From Actinomycetota bacterium (GTDB lineage Bacteria > Actinomycetota > Acidimicrobiia > Acidimicrobiales > Aldehydirespiratoraceae), in the NCBI GenBank assembly GCA_029979265.1, contig JAPOHW010000016.1, positions 1-64,000 of the forward strand: a stretch of DNA of 64,000 nt, given 5' to 3'. The notes below the pieces were generated by a model that made no database searches, was not told where the DNA came from, and worked only from the letters and a program-made list of their open reading frames with translations. Shown one piece after another: positions 1 to 7,241 of this stretch; positions within the stretch are counted from its first letter, which is position 1; every line of letters begins with the position of its first letter. Both the position numbers and the translations under genes were made by a program.

Positions 1-836
1 CCACGATCAACGAACTCGCACCCGGCCGGGTCTTCTGTGGGATCGGGACAGGCAACACGGCGATGCGGATCATGGGTCACAAGCCGATGCCGATCGCCGA
101 GTTCGACGACTATCTGGGCACTCTGCGGGCGCTGATGGCGGGGGAGGAGGCCGACATCGTGTTTCGGGGCCGTGTTGCTCCGGCGCGTCACGTCATGCCC
201 GACGACGGCTTCGTCCGTTTCGATCCGCCGATTCCGATTCATGTTTCGGCCTTCGGTCCCCGGGCGATGGGGTTGGCGGCCAAGCACGGTGATGGGTTGA
301 TCACGTCGGCGCCACCCCAGCCGGCTGCGATCGAACGGGTCAGGGCAGGGCTTGCCGCAGCAGCAGCCGACGCCGGCCGGTCGATCGACCGCGAGACGTT
401 TCCTGTCTCCACCCTCACGACGACATGCGTGCTTCGGCCGGGAGAGACGCTCGAAAGCCCACGGGTCCGAGAGCAGACCGGCGCATTTGCGATTGCCGGG
501 CTGCACTACACCTACGAGCAGGTCACCCAGCTCGGTCGCCCGGTGCCCCAGCACGTCGCCGACATCTGGGACGACTATGCGGCTGCGCTCGAGGAGATAC
601 CCGAAGAACGCCGCCACCTGCGCACCCACCTCGGTCACAACTGTTGGGTCACCCCCGGGGAGGAACGGTTCGTGACCCCGGCGTTGATCGACGCGTCGTG
701 CATCGTCGGTACTCCGGACCAGGTGCGCGGCCGCATCGCCGAACTCGACGCCGCCGGACTCGATCAGCTCGTCATCCTCCCACCCATCGACGAGAAAGAG
801 GCTGTGGTGGCCGACATCGCCCGCCACCTCATGTGA
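1..836 (+). CDS. LLM-class F420/flavin-dependent oxidoreductase (5' partial)
   Basis: Oxidoreductase of the bacterial luciferase-like superfamily, which uses reduced F420 or flavin to reduce or oxygenate small organic substrates in the cytoplasm. The gene is already open at the window edge: the frame runs from base 3 without an in-window start being needed, so the visible 277 residues lack the N-terminus. The GIGTGNTAMR stretch at the visible start and the later PIHVSAFGPRAMGLAAKHGDG-type region are typical of methylenetetrahydromethanopterin-reductase-like members. The stop (TGA) is at 834-836. It converges on the TauD-type gene. The substrate cannot be told from sequence; family assignment is firm, function is not. 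Confidence 0.85.
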   Translation, partial: TINELAPGRVFCGIGTGNTAMRIMGHKPMPIAEFDDYLGTLRALMAGEEADIVFRGRVAPARHVMPDDGFVRFDPPIPIHVSAFGPRAMGLAAKHGDGLITSAPPQPAAIERVRAGLAAAAADAGRSIDRETFPVSTLTTTCVLRPGETLESPRVREQTGAFAIAGLHYTYEQVTQLGRPVPQHVADIWDDYAAALEEIPEERRHLRTHLGHNCWVTPGEERFVTPALIDASCIVGTPDQVRGRIAELDAAGLDQLVILPPIDEKEAVVADIARHLM

Positions 837-856
837 CGCGTCCTCATGTGATGCGT
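827..856. repeat. 15-bp tandem duplication spanning the LLM stop codon
   Basis: The 15-base unit cctcatgtgaYgcgt occurs twice back to back (827-841 and 842-856), differing at one base (c versus t). The first copy contains the last codons and the stop of the upstream oxidoreductase gene; the second lies in the short convergent gap before the TauD-type stop. It looks like a slippage duplication. No function is evident. Confidence 0.6.
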
Positions 857-860
857 TCGG

Positions 861-1688
861 TCAGACCGGCGTGTCGCCCTTGATGGTCACGCGGCGCATG
901 TGTCGCCGCTTCCCGGCGTAGTCGAACATCGCGTAGTGCTGGACGGAGCGGTTGTCCCACATGGCCACCGAGCCCGGCTCCCAGCGAAATCGGCAGGTGA
1001 AGGCCTCACGAGTGGTCTGTTCGTGGAGGATCCGAAGCAGTGCGGTCGACTCGTGCGGGTGCAGACCGACGATGCCGGTCGTGAACGCCCGGTTGACGTA
1101 CAACGCTTTGCGTCCGTTCTCCGGGTGGGTCCGGATCACCGGATGGACGACATGCTCGGCAGCCAGCTCGGGGTTCTTGGTGCGCATCTGCTTGGAGCGG
1201 GTCGAGTAGCCGCCCTCCTGATACTGCGGCCCCGCAGAGTGGGTGGCGCGCAGACCGTCGAGGAGGCCTTTGAACCCGTCACTCATCGCATCGTAGGCCG
1301 CGTGCTGGTTGGCGAAGAGGGTGTCGCCACCGTGTTCGGGCACCTCGATGGCATAGAGGATGGAACCGAGGTCGGGTTCAGGAAGGAAGGTCACGTCGGT
1401 GTGCCAACCTCCGCCGAAGTTGACGACATCGTCGGGGTCGGTGATGACGTCGAGGATCTCCGGGTACGCATCGTTTCCCTCGACGAACGGGTGGGTGTCG
1501 AGCTCGCCAAAGCGTTGTCCGAAGGCGATCTGCTGCTCTGGCGTCCAGTGCTGGCCGCGAAAGAACAGCACGTGATGTTCGTTGAAGGCCGCACGAATCT
1601 GGGCGACCGTCTCATCGGTCAGGTCGTCGGCAAGGTCGACACCGGTGACTTCGGCTCCGAGCGCGCCGGTCAGGCGATGGATCTCCAT
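861..1688 (-). CDS. TauD/TfdA-family 2-oxoglutarate dioxygenase
   Basis: Fe(II)/2-oxoglutarate dioxygenase of the TauD family, hydroxylating a small substrate such as a sulfonate, phosphonate or carboxylate while decarboxylating 2-oxoglutarate. From the ATG at 1688 it is 275 residues, the usual TauD length. The iron ligands are visible as H96-x-D98 (GWHTDVTF) and H251 (NRSVQHYAMF), with the 2-oxoglutarate arginine in the RRHMRRV segment near 262-266. The frame stays open upstream to 1934, but that extension is Arg/Ser-rich and unlike the family. A GTG 21 bases upstream (start VVGHAPMEIH) is an alternative start. Neighbours are a DAO flavoenzyme on the same strand and an HD-domain protein, which hints at a catabolic cluster for a phosphonate or amine (inference). 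Confidence 0.88.
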   Translation of the reverse strand: MEIHRLTGALGAEVTGVDLADDLTDETVAQIRAAFNEHHVLFFRGQHWTPEQQIAFGQRFGELDTHPFVEGNDAYPEILDVITDPDDVVNFGGGWHTDVTFLPEPDLGSILYAIEVPEHGGDTLFANQHAAYDAMSDGFKGLLDGLRATHSAGPQYQEGGYSTRSKQMRTKNPELAAEHVVHPVIRTHPENGRKALYVNRAFTTGIVGLHPHESTALLRILHEQTTREAFTCRFRWEPGSVAMWDNRSVQHYAMFDYAGKRRHMRRVTIKGDTPV

Positions 1689-2000
1689 GGGGGCATGGCC
1701 TACCACGAACTTGAGTACTGGCGGCAGTGCATCCGATCCCGACGGGCGCTTCGTTGTCTCCGCCACACGGTGGCTGCGCCAGTCATGGCGCCGCCGCCGG
1801 CACGTGGTCCTCCCAGATGAGGCTCGTCCGTTCGCCGCCTTGCGCTGGCGCCCCGCCCGCCGGGAGCAGCACGCCGAGGCGGTGTCCCTGTGGCGGGCGA
1901 GCCTGCGGCGGGAACCGTCGTCGGGTCGACCCACTCGGCGACGGGTCCTGCCGGCACCCTGCGTGCGTCAGCCCTCGTGACGGCGATCCGCTGAGCGGCC
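1689..2000. other. 312-bp gap with possible frameshifted gene remnant
   Basis: No intact gene is supported here. On the minus strand two stretches look like protein in different frames: EAAQRIAVTRADARR continuing to AEWVDPTTVPAAGSPATG (about 1985-1860), then HRLGVLLPAGGAPAQGGERT through to a stop at 1783. Joined by a frameshift near 1860-1870 they would make the last ~70 residues of a protein with the GC-rich third positions of real genes here. No start codon or full domain is present, so this is at best a gene fragment. The promoter of the TauD-type gene, if it has its own, should lie in the proximal part. Confidence 0.3.
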
Positions 2001-3146
2001 TCAGTGGCCCTCGACGAGCGGGCCCGCAAGTGTGGGGCGATCGGCGGCAAGGTCGGCCGCACCAAGGCCGACGTCGGCCAGATGGGTTGGCCATGCACTC
2101 CCACCGATGTTGGCTGCTGCAGCCCGAGCGAGCGCGTCGGAGGTGTGGATCCCGTAGCCGCCCTGGCCGACGAGCCAGTAGAACCCGTCGACGACCGGAT
2201 CGAAGCCACTCACCGGAGTCCGGTCGGCGGTGAAGGTCCGCAGCCCGGCCCACGTCGAACGCACGTGATGTACGTCGAGCGTCGTGTACTCGCCCAGATT
2301 GTGCAGACCGAGGGCAACATCGATCTCCTCGGGTTTGGCATCGCATGGTTCTGACGGGGTCTCGTCGGCCGGTGAGACCATGAGGCCACCGGGCTCGGGT
2401 TTGCAGTAGCCGACCATCGGGCCCTCGTCGGGCTCGAACGACGTGAGCGGCCATCGACTCACGTCGTTCGGATCGTGAAGCTCGGGGATCGCGGCAATTG
2501 CGATGGTGCGCCGGAGCGGATGAAGCCCGAGCGGTTCCGCACCAGCGAGCACAGCGAGGTGGTCACCCCAGGCTCCTGCTGCGTTGACGACGATGTCCGT
2601 GTCGACGCAGTGCTCACCGGCCTCGATCCGCCAACGACCACCGGACCGTGTCAGCGCACCCACCCGGGCCGACGCGAGGATCGTTCCACCGGCGGAGCGA
2701 AACCAACGCACGTACTCCTGATGAAGTCCGGCGACGTCGATGTCTTGCGAGTCGGGCTCATACAGGCCTCCGGCGATGTCGGGGGCGAGGAGGGGAAAGA
2801 TGTTGCGGGCGGTGTCGCCGTCGACGAACTCGGTCGACGGCACGAGTTCGACGGCGTGCTCGACGCGGGCCCGGAGGTCATCGACGCGAGCTTCGCGACC
2901 GATCTGGAGTAAGGGTCGAGGCCCGAGAAACGGTTCGAGGAAGGCTCGGGTGGCGAGCGTGAGCCGCCGGACCGTGTCGTTGCCGTAGTTCTCCAGGTAC
3001 TGGGCCGCCGATCGGCCGGTCGTGTGGTAGGCGAGCGTCGGCTCGGCTTCGAGCAGCACGACCGAGGCGCCATCGGCAGCCACACGGGCCGCAGCCGATA
3101 CACCGGCGATACCGCCACCAACGACCACCACATCACAACTCGTCAT
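2001..3146 (-). CDS. FAD-dependent oxidoreductase, DAO family
   Basis: Flavoenzyme of the D-amino-acid oxidase / glycine oxidase / sarcosine dehydrogenase superfamily, which oxidises the C-N bond of amines and amino acids. The 381-residue length fits. The N-terminal dinucleotide fold is clear (VVVVGGGIAGVSAAARVA, residues 6-23), and TTGRSAAQYLENYG at about 42-55 resembles the family's FAD-contact segment. The C-terminal GFYWLVGQGGYGIHTS is the usual flavin-binding end. The start is the ATG at 3146, 34 bases from the divergent HD-domain gene, so the two probably share a promoter region. It is read in the same direction as the TauD-type gene. The substrate is unknown; amino acid, N-methyl amine and aminophosphonate are all possible. 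Confidence 0.88.
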   Translation of the reverse strand: MTSCDVVVVGGGIAGVSAAARVAADGASVVLLEAEPTLAYHTTGRSAAQYLENYGNDTVRRLTLATRAFLEPFLGPRPLLQIGREARVDDLRARVEHAVELVPSTEFVDGDTARNIFPLLAPDIAGGLYEPDSQDIDVAGLHQEYVRWFRSAGGTILASARVGALTRSGGRWRIEAGEHCVDTDIVVNAAGAWGDHLAVLAGAEPLGLHPLRRTIAIAAIPELHDPNDVSRWPLTSFEPDEGPMVGYCKPEPGGLMVSPADETPSEPCDAKPEEIDVALGLHNLGEYTTLDVHHVRSTWAGLRTFTADRTPVSGFDPVVDGFYWLVGQGGYGIHTSDALARAAAANIGGSAWPTHLADVGLGAADLAADRPTLAGPLVEGH

Positions 3147-3180
3147 GCCCGAACCCTAGAACGACCACTACGCTCGAAGC

Positions 3181-3762
3181 ATGGCCGTCACCGATGCGAA
3201 CCCAGAGAGCTTCACCCGAATGGACGAGTCCACCGCCGAGCAGTGGGCCCACATCGGGGAACGCACCTTCGCCAACCAGGGGCGAGTGGCCGACCGTCTG
3301 ATCATGCTGCTCGAGTCGCTGGCAGAGATCAGCGACGGGTTCATCACCGATCAACTGACCCACTGTCTGCAGACCGCGACCATGGCCGAGAAGGCCGGCG
3401 CCGACGACGAGATGATCTTCGGCGCGCTGATGCACGATGTCGGCAAGGCGATCTCGGTTCCGAATCATGGAGCCATCTCGGCCGAGATGATTCAGCCGTA
3501 CGTTCGCGAGGACGTGTATCTGGCGATCAGGAATCATCAGGACTTCCAGGGCATGCACTACTACGGCCACTTCGGTGCACCGACCGACCTGCGCCACACC
3601 AAATACGACTCGTCGGAGCCCTGGTGGCAGTTGTGCGCCACGTTCACCGACGACTGGGATCAGCAGGCCTTCGATCCGGATGCCGAAACGTTTCCACTCG
3701 AGCATTTCGAGCCGCTGATCCGCAGGATCACTGCCCAGACAAAGAGCGCGCTCGGCGACTGA
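3181..3762 (+). CDS. HD-domain protein, PhnZ/MIOX-like diiron oxygenase candidate
   Basis: 193-residue single HD domain. The metal-ligand series is complete: H61 (LTHCLQ), H85-D86 (LMHDVGK), H96 (NHGAIS), H119 (RNHQDF) and D160 (DDWDQQAF). Six ligands in this order, with 24 residues between the first His and the HD pair, are what mixed-valence diiron oxygenases of the PhnZ / TmpB / myo-inositol oxygenase type show, and the THCLQTATMAEKAGADDE stretch is close to the phosphonate-operon HD family. The Tyr and Glu that sit shortly before the first His in PhnZ appear to be Ser51 and Phe54 here, so the substrate probably differs. Plain phosphohydrolase activity remains possible. It is divergent from the DAO flavoenzyme and convergent with an SDR gene. 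Confidence 0.8.
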   Translation: MAVTDANPESFTRMDESTAEQWAHIGERTFANQGRVADRLIMLLESLAEISDGFITDQLTHCLQTATMAEKAGADDEMIFGALMHDVGKAISVPNHGAISAEMIQPYVREDVYLAIRNHQDFQGMHYYGHFGAPTDLRHTKYDSSEPWWQLCATFTDDWDQQAFDPDAETFPLEHFEPLIRRITAQTKSALGD

Positions 3763-3771
3763 GCTCGACGT

Positions 3772-4545
3772 CTACCGCGGGGGCGCAAGTCCACCATCGG
3801 CGGTGATCACCTGGCCGGTGATGAAGCTGCCGGCATCGGAGCACAGGAGGAGCGCAGGCCCGACCATCTCGTCGGGGTCGGCACCCCGGTTCATGTAGTT
3901 GGCTCGTTGCATCGCTTCGACCCGTTCGGGGGTGTTGTTCATCACCATGTCGGTCATGACCGTTCCCGGCGCCAGCGCGTTGACCCGGATGCCTTTCTCG
4001 GCGAAGGCGGCACCCATCGAACGGGTCATCGACAGCAGTGCAGACTTTCCCGCTGCATACATCGCCCCGTGCGGGTTGAACACGAATGCAGCAACCGAGA
4101 TGATGTTGAGCACCGCAGCATGATCGGAAGCCTCGAGGTGGGGTAGGGCCTTCTCGACCAGGAACGCGGGGCCGCGAACGTTCGTGTCGAGTGACTTGGC
4201 CCATGCCTCCTCGGTCAGATGCCCGAGAGGGAGTGTCAGCGCGTTGGCCGCACCGTTGACGATGATGTCGATACCACCGAACGTCTCGACGGTTCGGGCG
4301 ACGAGGTTGTCGATGTCGCCGAGGTCGGCCATGTGCGTCGGGACGCCGATGGCGTCGATCGCCATGGACTCCAAGTGCGCAACCATGGCGTCGCATGCGT
4401 CGGCTTTCCGGCTGGCAACGGCAATCGTTGCGCCTGCAAGACCGAACCCTTCGGCGATCGCCCTGCCGATCCCGCGGGTGCCACCGGTGACGATGGCGAC
4501 TCGGCCGGTCAAGTCATGCAACGAGTCGAGTTTGTCGCGGTCCAT
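3772..4545 (-). CDS. SDR-family oxidoreductase (classical)
   Basis: NAD(P)-dependent short-chain dehydrogenase/reductase of 257 residues. The Rossmann motif TGGTRGIG is at 20-27, the NGAA structural motif at 97-100, and the catalytic Ser150 (NIISVAA), Tyr163 and Lys167 (YAAGK) are in place. ITGQVITADGG near the C-terminus is standard for the FabG-like branch. The substrate is not deducible. The stop lies 10 bases from the stop of the converging HD-domain gene. The start ATG (4545) is 17 bases after the stop of the upstream epimerase-like gene, so the two are probably cotranscribed. Confidence 0.9.
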   Translation of the reverse strand: MDRDKLDSLHDLTGRVAIVTGGTRGIGRAIAEGFGLAGATIAVASRKADACDAMVAHLESMAIDAIGVPTHMADLGDIDNLVARTVETFGGIDIIVNGAANALTLPLGHLTEEAWAKSLDTNVRGPAFLVEKALPHLEASDHAAVLNIISVAAFVFNPHGAMYAAGKSALLSMTRSMGAAFAEKGIRVNALAPGTVMTDMVMNNTPERVEAMQRANYMNRGADPDEMVGPALLLCSDAGSFITGQVITADGGLAPPR

Positions 4546-4561
4546 GAGATCTCCTGGTCGA

Positions 4562-5575
4562 TCAGGCGAGATGCCCGATGTGTCTGTCGTTGAGATGCCC
4601 TCGGTCGCGCAGGGCTCGCATCGTGTCGGCCATCGTGACCTCGAACGGTCGCAAGGTGATGCCGAGGGGCGTCAGATCTGTGTCATGTGCACCAGTCCAA
4701 CGCGTGATGGTCGTCATGCCCTCTTCGGTGAGGGGAGACGAAAACGGGATGGCCTTGCGGATGCGATCCATCACGATGCCCGAGCCACGCAACATCGCAG
4801 CGGGAACCGGGGGCACCCGAAACGTGCGGCCGGTGAGCGTCGAGCAGACGGCGGCGAGCTCGGTCATGTCGCAGTGGGTACCGGTGGCCACGAAGCGACG
4901 CGCACCTTGGTTCGGCTCGAGCAGGGCGACGACGAGGGCGGCAAGATCTCTGACATCGATGAACGACATCGCGGCATGTTTGGTCGGCATCAAAGCCGGT
5001 GCGAGGAACCCGGTGATGCCGGTTCCGGCTTCGCCGAAGGCATCGCCGGCCGGTGGGCCGATCACCCCACCGGGGTAGACGATCGCAACGTTGCGACCAG
5101 CGGCCTGTAGCTCACGGGCGATGGCCTCGGCCCGAGCTTTCCCCCGTGCGTAGGGGAAGGTGGCTGTCGTCGGAGGGGTGTCGGTTCGGATCGGTTCACC
5201 ACCGGGCTCGAACAGCGCACTCGTGCTCGACAGGTGCACGATCGGATCGAGTCCGGCGTCGGCGGCGGCGGAAAGCACCAACTGGGTACCGAGCGTGTTC
5301 TGGTCGACCACGCGTTGTGCGTCGCGGGGGGCGAGCGACACGATCGCAGCGGCGTGAACCACGGCATCGACCCCACCGACCAGGGAAGCGACCGAAGCCT
5401 CGTCGGTCATGTCACCCACCACGTAGTCGGGCACCTCGACGTCGAGTGAGGCCATCGATGCCGCCAATTTGTCAGGGGAGCGGATGAGCGCAACGACATC
5501 GTGCCCAGATCGGATTGCCTGACTTGTGATGTGACCTCCGATGAAGCCGGTGGCTCCGGTGATCGCAACGCGCAT
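4562..5575 (-). CDS. NAD-dependent epimerase/dehydratase (extended SDR)
   Basis: 337-residue extended-SDR protein of the NAD(P)-dependent epimerase/dehydratase or 3-beta-hydroxysteroid dehydrogenase-like group. The N-terminal TGATGFIGGH (residues 7-16) is the extended-type cofactor loop, VDAVVHAAAIVS the following strand, and FPYARGKA carries the active-site YxxxK. The likely role is oxidation or reduction of a hydroxyl on a sugar-, steroid- or phenol-like substrate. It is the first gene of a two-gene minus-strand unit with the SDR downstream, and is divergent from the fur-family gene with 68 bases between starts. Confidence 0.88.
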   Translation of the reverse strand: MRVAITGATGFIGGHITSQAIRSGHDVVALIRSPDKLAASMASLDVEVPDYVVGDMTDEASVASLVGGVDAVVHAAAIVSLAPRDAQRVVDQNTLGTQLVLSAAADAGLDPIVHLSSTSALFEPGGEPIRTDTPPTTATFPYARGKARAEAIARELQAAGRNVAIVYPGGVIGPPAGDAFGEAGTGITGFLAPALMPTKHAAMSFIDVRDLAALVVALLEPNQGARRFVATGTHCDMTELAAVCSTLTGRTFRVPPVPAAMLRGSGIVMDRIRKAIPFSSPLTEEGMTTITRWTGAHDTDLTPLGITLRPFEVTMADTMRALRDRGHLNDRHIGHLA

Positions 5576-5643
5576 GGAGGCACCCTAGGCCAGGCACTGG
5601 GGGTGTTGGCCCTGCGAAATCGTGATCGGTACGCTCAAAGGTC

Positions 5644-6054
5644 ATGGACACCTCGCTGCTCGAGCGCCTGCAAGCACGCAGCTATCGCCTCACGGCGCAA
5701 CGCCGCGTCATTGCCCAGGTGCTCGAAGGGGAAAATGTGCATCTTTCCGCCGACGAGGTCCTCGACAAGGCGCGGGTGCTGCTACCCGAGATCAGCCGAG
5801 CCACGGTGTATTCGACGCTCCAACAGCTCACCGCATTGGGCGAGGTGCGCGAACTCTCGCTCGATGGCCGCTCGAAGCGCTACGACCCGAACGTCGCGCC
5901 GGTCCATCATCATCTCGTGTGTGACGGGTGTGGTTCCGTCTTCGATGTCGCCTTCGGCATCGAAGCGCCGGCGCTGCCAGCAGGCGAGCACCGTGGCATG
6001 ACGATCACATCGACCGAGCTCGTGTATCGGGGAATCTGCGCGAACTGCTGCTGA
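5644..6054 (+). CDS. Fur-family metalloregulator
   Basis: 136-residue winged-helix repressor of the Fur/PerR/Zur/Nur family. The N-terminal half (SYRLTAQRRVIAQVLE; VLLPEISRATVYSTLQQL) is the DNA-binding domain. The second half carries the regulatory metal site (PVHHHLVCDGCG), and both CxxC pairs for the structural zinc are present (CDGC and the C-terminal CANC). The protein ends almost immediately after the second pair (CANCC), a short tail. Which metal or peroxide it senses cannot be decided. It is divergent from the epimerase-like gene and convergent with selD; no target operator was recognised in the window. Confidence 0.92.
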   Translation: MDTSLLERLQARSYRLTAQRRVIAQVLEGENVHLSADEVLDKARVLLPEISRATVYSTLQQLTALGEVRELSLDGRSKRYDPNVAPVHHHLVCDGCGSVFDVAFGIEAPALPAGEHRGMTITSTELVYRGICANCC

Positions 6055-6090
6055 GCGTGCTGCGACGCTGATGTCCGCACACGCGGGCCC

Positions 6091-6111
6091 ACACCGATCA
6101 GGGATCGGTGT
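6091..6111. terminator. Bidirectional hairpin between fur and selD
   Basis: Perfect 9-bp stem acaccgatc / gatcggtgt with a 3-base loop, placed in the 56-bp gap between two converging genes and touching the last base of the selD stop. Position and symmetry fit a shared terminator. There is no U-run on either side, as is common in GC-rich actinobacteria. Confidence 0.6.
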
Positions 6112-7148
6112 CAGCCTCGAGTCAGGAATATGGTCCCGTTGCCGGCGGTCACGGTTCCGATACGTGCTGCGAGGTGACCGCTCGCTTTCAGCTCGGCAAC
6201 AACGCCGTCGGCGTGGGAAGGATCGACCCCGAACAGCAGACCACCGCTGGTCTGCGCATCGCCGAGGATCGTCACGTCGAGGTCGGTGACACCCTCGCCG
6301 CTCTCGACGGAATCGAGGATCCATGCCAGGTTGCGACCCGTGCCCCCGGGCACGACACCGTCCGCTGCGAGCTCGCGGGCACCGTCGATCACCGGTACCG
6401 ACCCGACATCGATCCGCAGCGACACCCCCGATTCCTGCGCCATCCGTCCGGCGTGCCCCAGGAGGCCGAACCCGGTCACATCGGTGGCACCGGTGGCACC
6501 GGCGGCCACCGCATGTGCGGCGGCTTCGGCGTTGGTTCGGCTCATGGAGTCGATCGCAGCAGCAATGGTTGCGTCGTCGACCACGTTCCGCTTCTGTGCC
6601 GTGGTGATGATGCCGATGCCCAGTGGCTTCGTCAGGATCAACGATTGACCGGCGACGAGCCCGGCGTTGGTGAGCAGACGGTCAGGATGGACCTCGCCGA
6701 CCACGGCCATGCCGTATTTGGGTTCGGGGTCGTCGACGGTGTGGCCACCGGCGACGAGGAATCCGCATGCGTCGGCGATGTCTTGGCCGCCGAGAAGAAC
6801 ATCTCCGAGGAGTTCGTTGGAAAGTTCCTCGGTGTTCCAACACACGAGGTTGATGGCGAGCAGGGGCGTGCCCCCCATGGCGTACACGTCGGACACTGCG
6901 TTGGCGGCAGCCACCCGACCCCATGCCCTGGCGTCGTCGACCACCGGCGTGATGAAGTCGGCGGTGACCACGAGGGCGCGCTCGGGTGACAGGCGGTACA
7001 CCGCTGCGTCGTCGCCACTCGCGGCGCCGACGAGCAGGTCTGGAGCATCCGGAGGAGTGAGGCGGCGCACGACCTGCGCCAACTCGCCGGGGGCGAGTTT
7101 GCAACCTCAACCAGCGCCGTGGCTGAATTCGGTGAGCCGTTTCGTCAT
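6111..7148 (-). CDS. selD: Selenide, water dikinase SelD (selenoprotein, UGA = Sec14)
   Basis: Makes selenophosphate from selenide and ATP, the selenium donor for selenocysteine and selenouridine synthesis. The clear part from codon 23 on (ATP-grasp-like PurM fold with SGDDAAVY, AANAVSDVYAMGGTPL, TDVTGFGLLGH, DAQTSGGLL) lacks the usual N-terminus. Reading upstream through one in-frame TGA at 7109-7107 restores it: MTKRLTEFSHGAG-Sec-GCKLAPGEL, with Sec14 exactly where other SelD proteins have the catalytic Cys/Sec before GCK. The ATG at 7148 gives 345 residues, the normal family length. A strong hairpin follows the UGA. Conventional gene calling would truncate the gene at 7082 and lose the active site. 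It is convergent with the fur-family gene and divergent from the nitronate monooxygenase-like gene. Confidence 0.9.
7081..7099 (-). promoter_or_regulatory. SECIS-like hairpin downstream of the selD UGA codon
   Basis: On the selD strand the sequence beginning 7 bases after the UGA forms a perfect 8-bp stem AACUCGCC / GGCGAGUU with loop CCC. Bacterial SECIS elements lie just 3' of the UGA inside the coding region with the apical loop about 16-20 bases away, as here. The CCC loop lacks the guanine usual in the Escherichia coli element, so SelB recognition is inferred, not shown. Confidence 0.6.
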
Positions 7149-7241
7149 CGGTTCTCCAACCCCCTTTCGTGTGCTCGCCGTCGTGGTCGTGTTTGCAGGA
7201 CCGACTCGGGTCTGCGCCACCCTAGGTCTTAGGCTTCGAGG

